From Serratia surfactantfaciens (GTDB taxonomy: Bacteria > Pseudomonadota > Gammaproteobacteria > Enterobacterales > Enterobacteriaceae), in assembly GCF_001642805.2 (NCBI RefSeq), contig NZ_CP016948.1, positions 1,550,001 through 1,614,000 on the forward strand: 64,000 nucleotides of DNA. Reading direction: 5' to 3'. A program made the position numbers and the translations under genes. Under the pieces are notes generated by a model. It had not been told where the DNA came from and did not search any database. It saw nothing but the letters and a program-made list of their open reading frames with translations. Numbering within the stretch: position 1 is the stretch's first letter; each line of letters begins with the position of its first letter. Below are positions 62,867 through 64,000 of this stretch, piece after piece.

Positions 62867-64000
62867 ATGTCCAACAATGGCCCAGACTTGCGTAATGTGC
62901 TTTGGTACAACCAGCTTGGCATGCACGACGTTGACCGTGTCGGCGGCAAAAACGCCTCCCTCGGTGAAATGATCACCAATCTTTCCGATTTGGGCGTGGC
63001 CGTGCCAAACGGTTTTGCCACCACCGCGCAGGCGTTTAACGATTTTCTCGAACAAAGCGGTGTTAACCAGCGCATCTATCAGTTACTGGATCAGACTGAC
63101 GTTGACGACGTTGCACAGCTGGCCAAGGCCGGCGCCCAGATCCGCCAATGGGTGATCGACACGCCGTTCCACGCCGAGTTCGAGCGTGAAATTCATCAGG
63201 CTTACCAACAGCTCGCCGACGGCGAGCCTGAAGCCTCTTTTGCCGTGCGCTCCTCCGCCACGGCGGAAGATATGCCGGACGCGTCCTTTGCCGGCCAGCA
63301 GGAAACCTTCCTCAACGTGCAGGGCATCGACGCCGTGATGGTGGCGATCAAGCACGTGTTCGCGTCGCTGTTCAACGACCGCGCCATCTCTTATCGCGTA
63401 CACCAGGGCTATGACCACCGCGGCGTGGCGCTGTCGGCAGGTGTGCAGCGCATGGTGCGTTCCGATCTGGCCTCCTCGGGCGTGATGTTCACCATCGACA
63501 CCGAGTCCGGCTTTGATCAGGTGGTGTTCATCACCTCCGCTTTCGGTCTCGGTGAGATGGTGGTGCAGGGCGCGGTGAACCCGGATGAGTTCTACGTGCA
63601 CAAACCGACGCTGCAGAACGGCAAGCCGGCGATCGTGCGCCGCAATCTGGGCTCGAAAAAGATCCGCATGGTGTACGCGCCGTCGCAGGATCACGGTAAG
63701 CAGGTGCGCATCGAAGACGTGCCGGAAGCGCAGCGCAGCCGTTTCTCGCTGACGGATGACGAGGTGCAGGCGCTGGCGCAGCAGGCGATCCTGATCGAAA
63801 AACATTACGGCCGCCCGATGGATATCGAGTGGGCGAAAGACGGCCATACCGGCAAGCTGCTGATCGTGCAGGCGCGCCCGGAAACCGTACGCTCCAACGA
63901 GCAGACCATGGAACGTTACCAGCTGAACGGCTCCAGCCCGGTGCTGGTGGAAGGCCGCGCCATCGGCCACCGTATCGGCGCCGGCCCGGTGAAAGTGATC
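62867..64000 (+). CDS. ppsA: Phosphoenolpyruvate synthase PpsA, N-terminal part
   Basis: 378 codons are present and the gene continues beyond the window (E. coli PpsA has 792 residues). It converts pyruvate and ATP to phosphoenolpyruvate, AMP and phosphate for gluconeogenesis. The visible part is the ATP-grasp nucleotide domain, with [11 protein letters not shown] (near 25), [30 protein letters not shown] (near 125) and [10 protein letters not shown] (near 335). The phosphohistidine and PEP-binding domains lie outside. ATG with AAGGA upstream; divergent from ppsR, which controls its activity. Confidence 0.97.
   Translation, partial: MSNNGPDLRNVLWYNQLGMHDVDRVGGKNASLGEMITNLSDLGVAVPNGFATTAQAFNDFLEQSGVNQRIYQLLDQTDVDDVAQLAKAGAQIRQWVIDTPFHAEFEREIHQAYQQLADGEPEASFAVRSSATAEDMPDASFAGQQETFLNVQGIDAVMVAIKHVFASLFNDRAISYRVHQGYDHRGVALSAGVQRMVRSDLASSGVMFTIDTESGFDQVVFITSAFGLGEMVVQGAVNPDEFYVHKPTLQNGKPAIVRRNLGSKKIRMVYAPSQDHGKQVRIEDVPEAQRSRFSLTDDEVQALAQQAILIEKHYGRPMDIEWAKDGHTGKLLIVQARPETVRSNEQTMERYQLNGSSPVLVEGRAIGHRIGAGPVKVI

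Overview
The window is from an enterobacterium of the genus Serratia, most likely S. marcescens or a close relative. This rests on protein similarity recalled from memory, the chromosomal gene order, and GC-rich third codon positions in the core genes. It joins the right part of a lambdoid prophage (about 1-27.4 kb, with SOS genes to about 30 kb) to a well conserved chromosomal block (about 30.2-64 kb).

Prophage (1-27,420, + strand apart from one gene). The order is lambdoid: recombination-region proteins (a cut-off DUF1367-like gene and a DUF968 HNH protein), a phage-82-type Q antiterminator with a candidate late promoter and terminator, the lysis cassette (holin, GH24 endolysin, Rz with embedded Rz1), then terminase, portal, minor head protein, a DUF2213 protein with a nested in-frame scaffold start, decoration protein, major capsid, connectors, an Ig-domain tail tube protein, tail chaperone, tape measure, tail tip proteins, a central J-like protein, a tail spike with an SGNH-esterase signature and a lectin-like partner. 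Accessory genes interrupt this plan: an AT-rich reverse-strand gene between lysis and packaging, and a 2 kb cassette of five small genes between tail chaperone and tape measure, several with their own promoter and terminator. After the tail genes come umuD and umuC behind a LexA box, and a convergent SRAP gene (yedK/HMCES type). The prophage end (attR) probably lies between 27.4 and 30.2 kb; no integrase is in the window.

Translation block (30,182-37,560). thrS with a tRNA-mimic operator candidate, infC with an AUU start, rpmI, rplT, the pheM leader with its attenuator, pheS, pheT and ihfA, as in E. coli.

Envelope and uptake block (37.7-50.6 kb). An unannotated 43-residue lipoprotein, a DUF2502 protein, btuC-btuE-btuD, then the complete arnBCADTEF operon (aminoarabinose modification of lipid A, polymyxin resistance) behind a PmrA-type box, then nlpC and lplA. 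In E. coli btuD and nlpC are neighbours, so arn and lplA are additions to the ancestral order.

Regulation, haem and central metabolism (51-64 kb). A YdiV/RflP-type degenerate EAL protein, selO, the haem locus hemP-hmuRSTUV on the minus strand with a Fur box before hemP, a second glutathione peroxidase, aroH, ppsR, and divergently the start of ppsA, which runs off the window. The backbone nlpC-ydiV-selO-hemP(ydiE)-aroH-ppsR-ppsA matches E. coli, with the haem genes inserted beside hemP.
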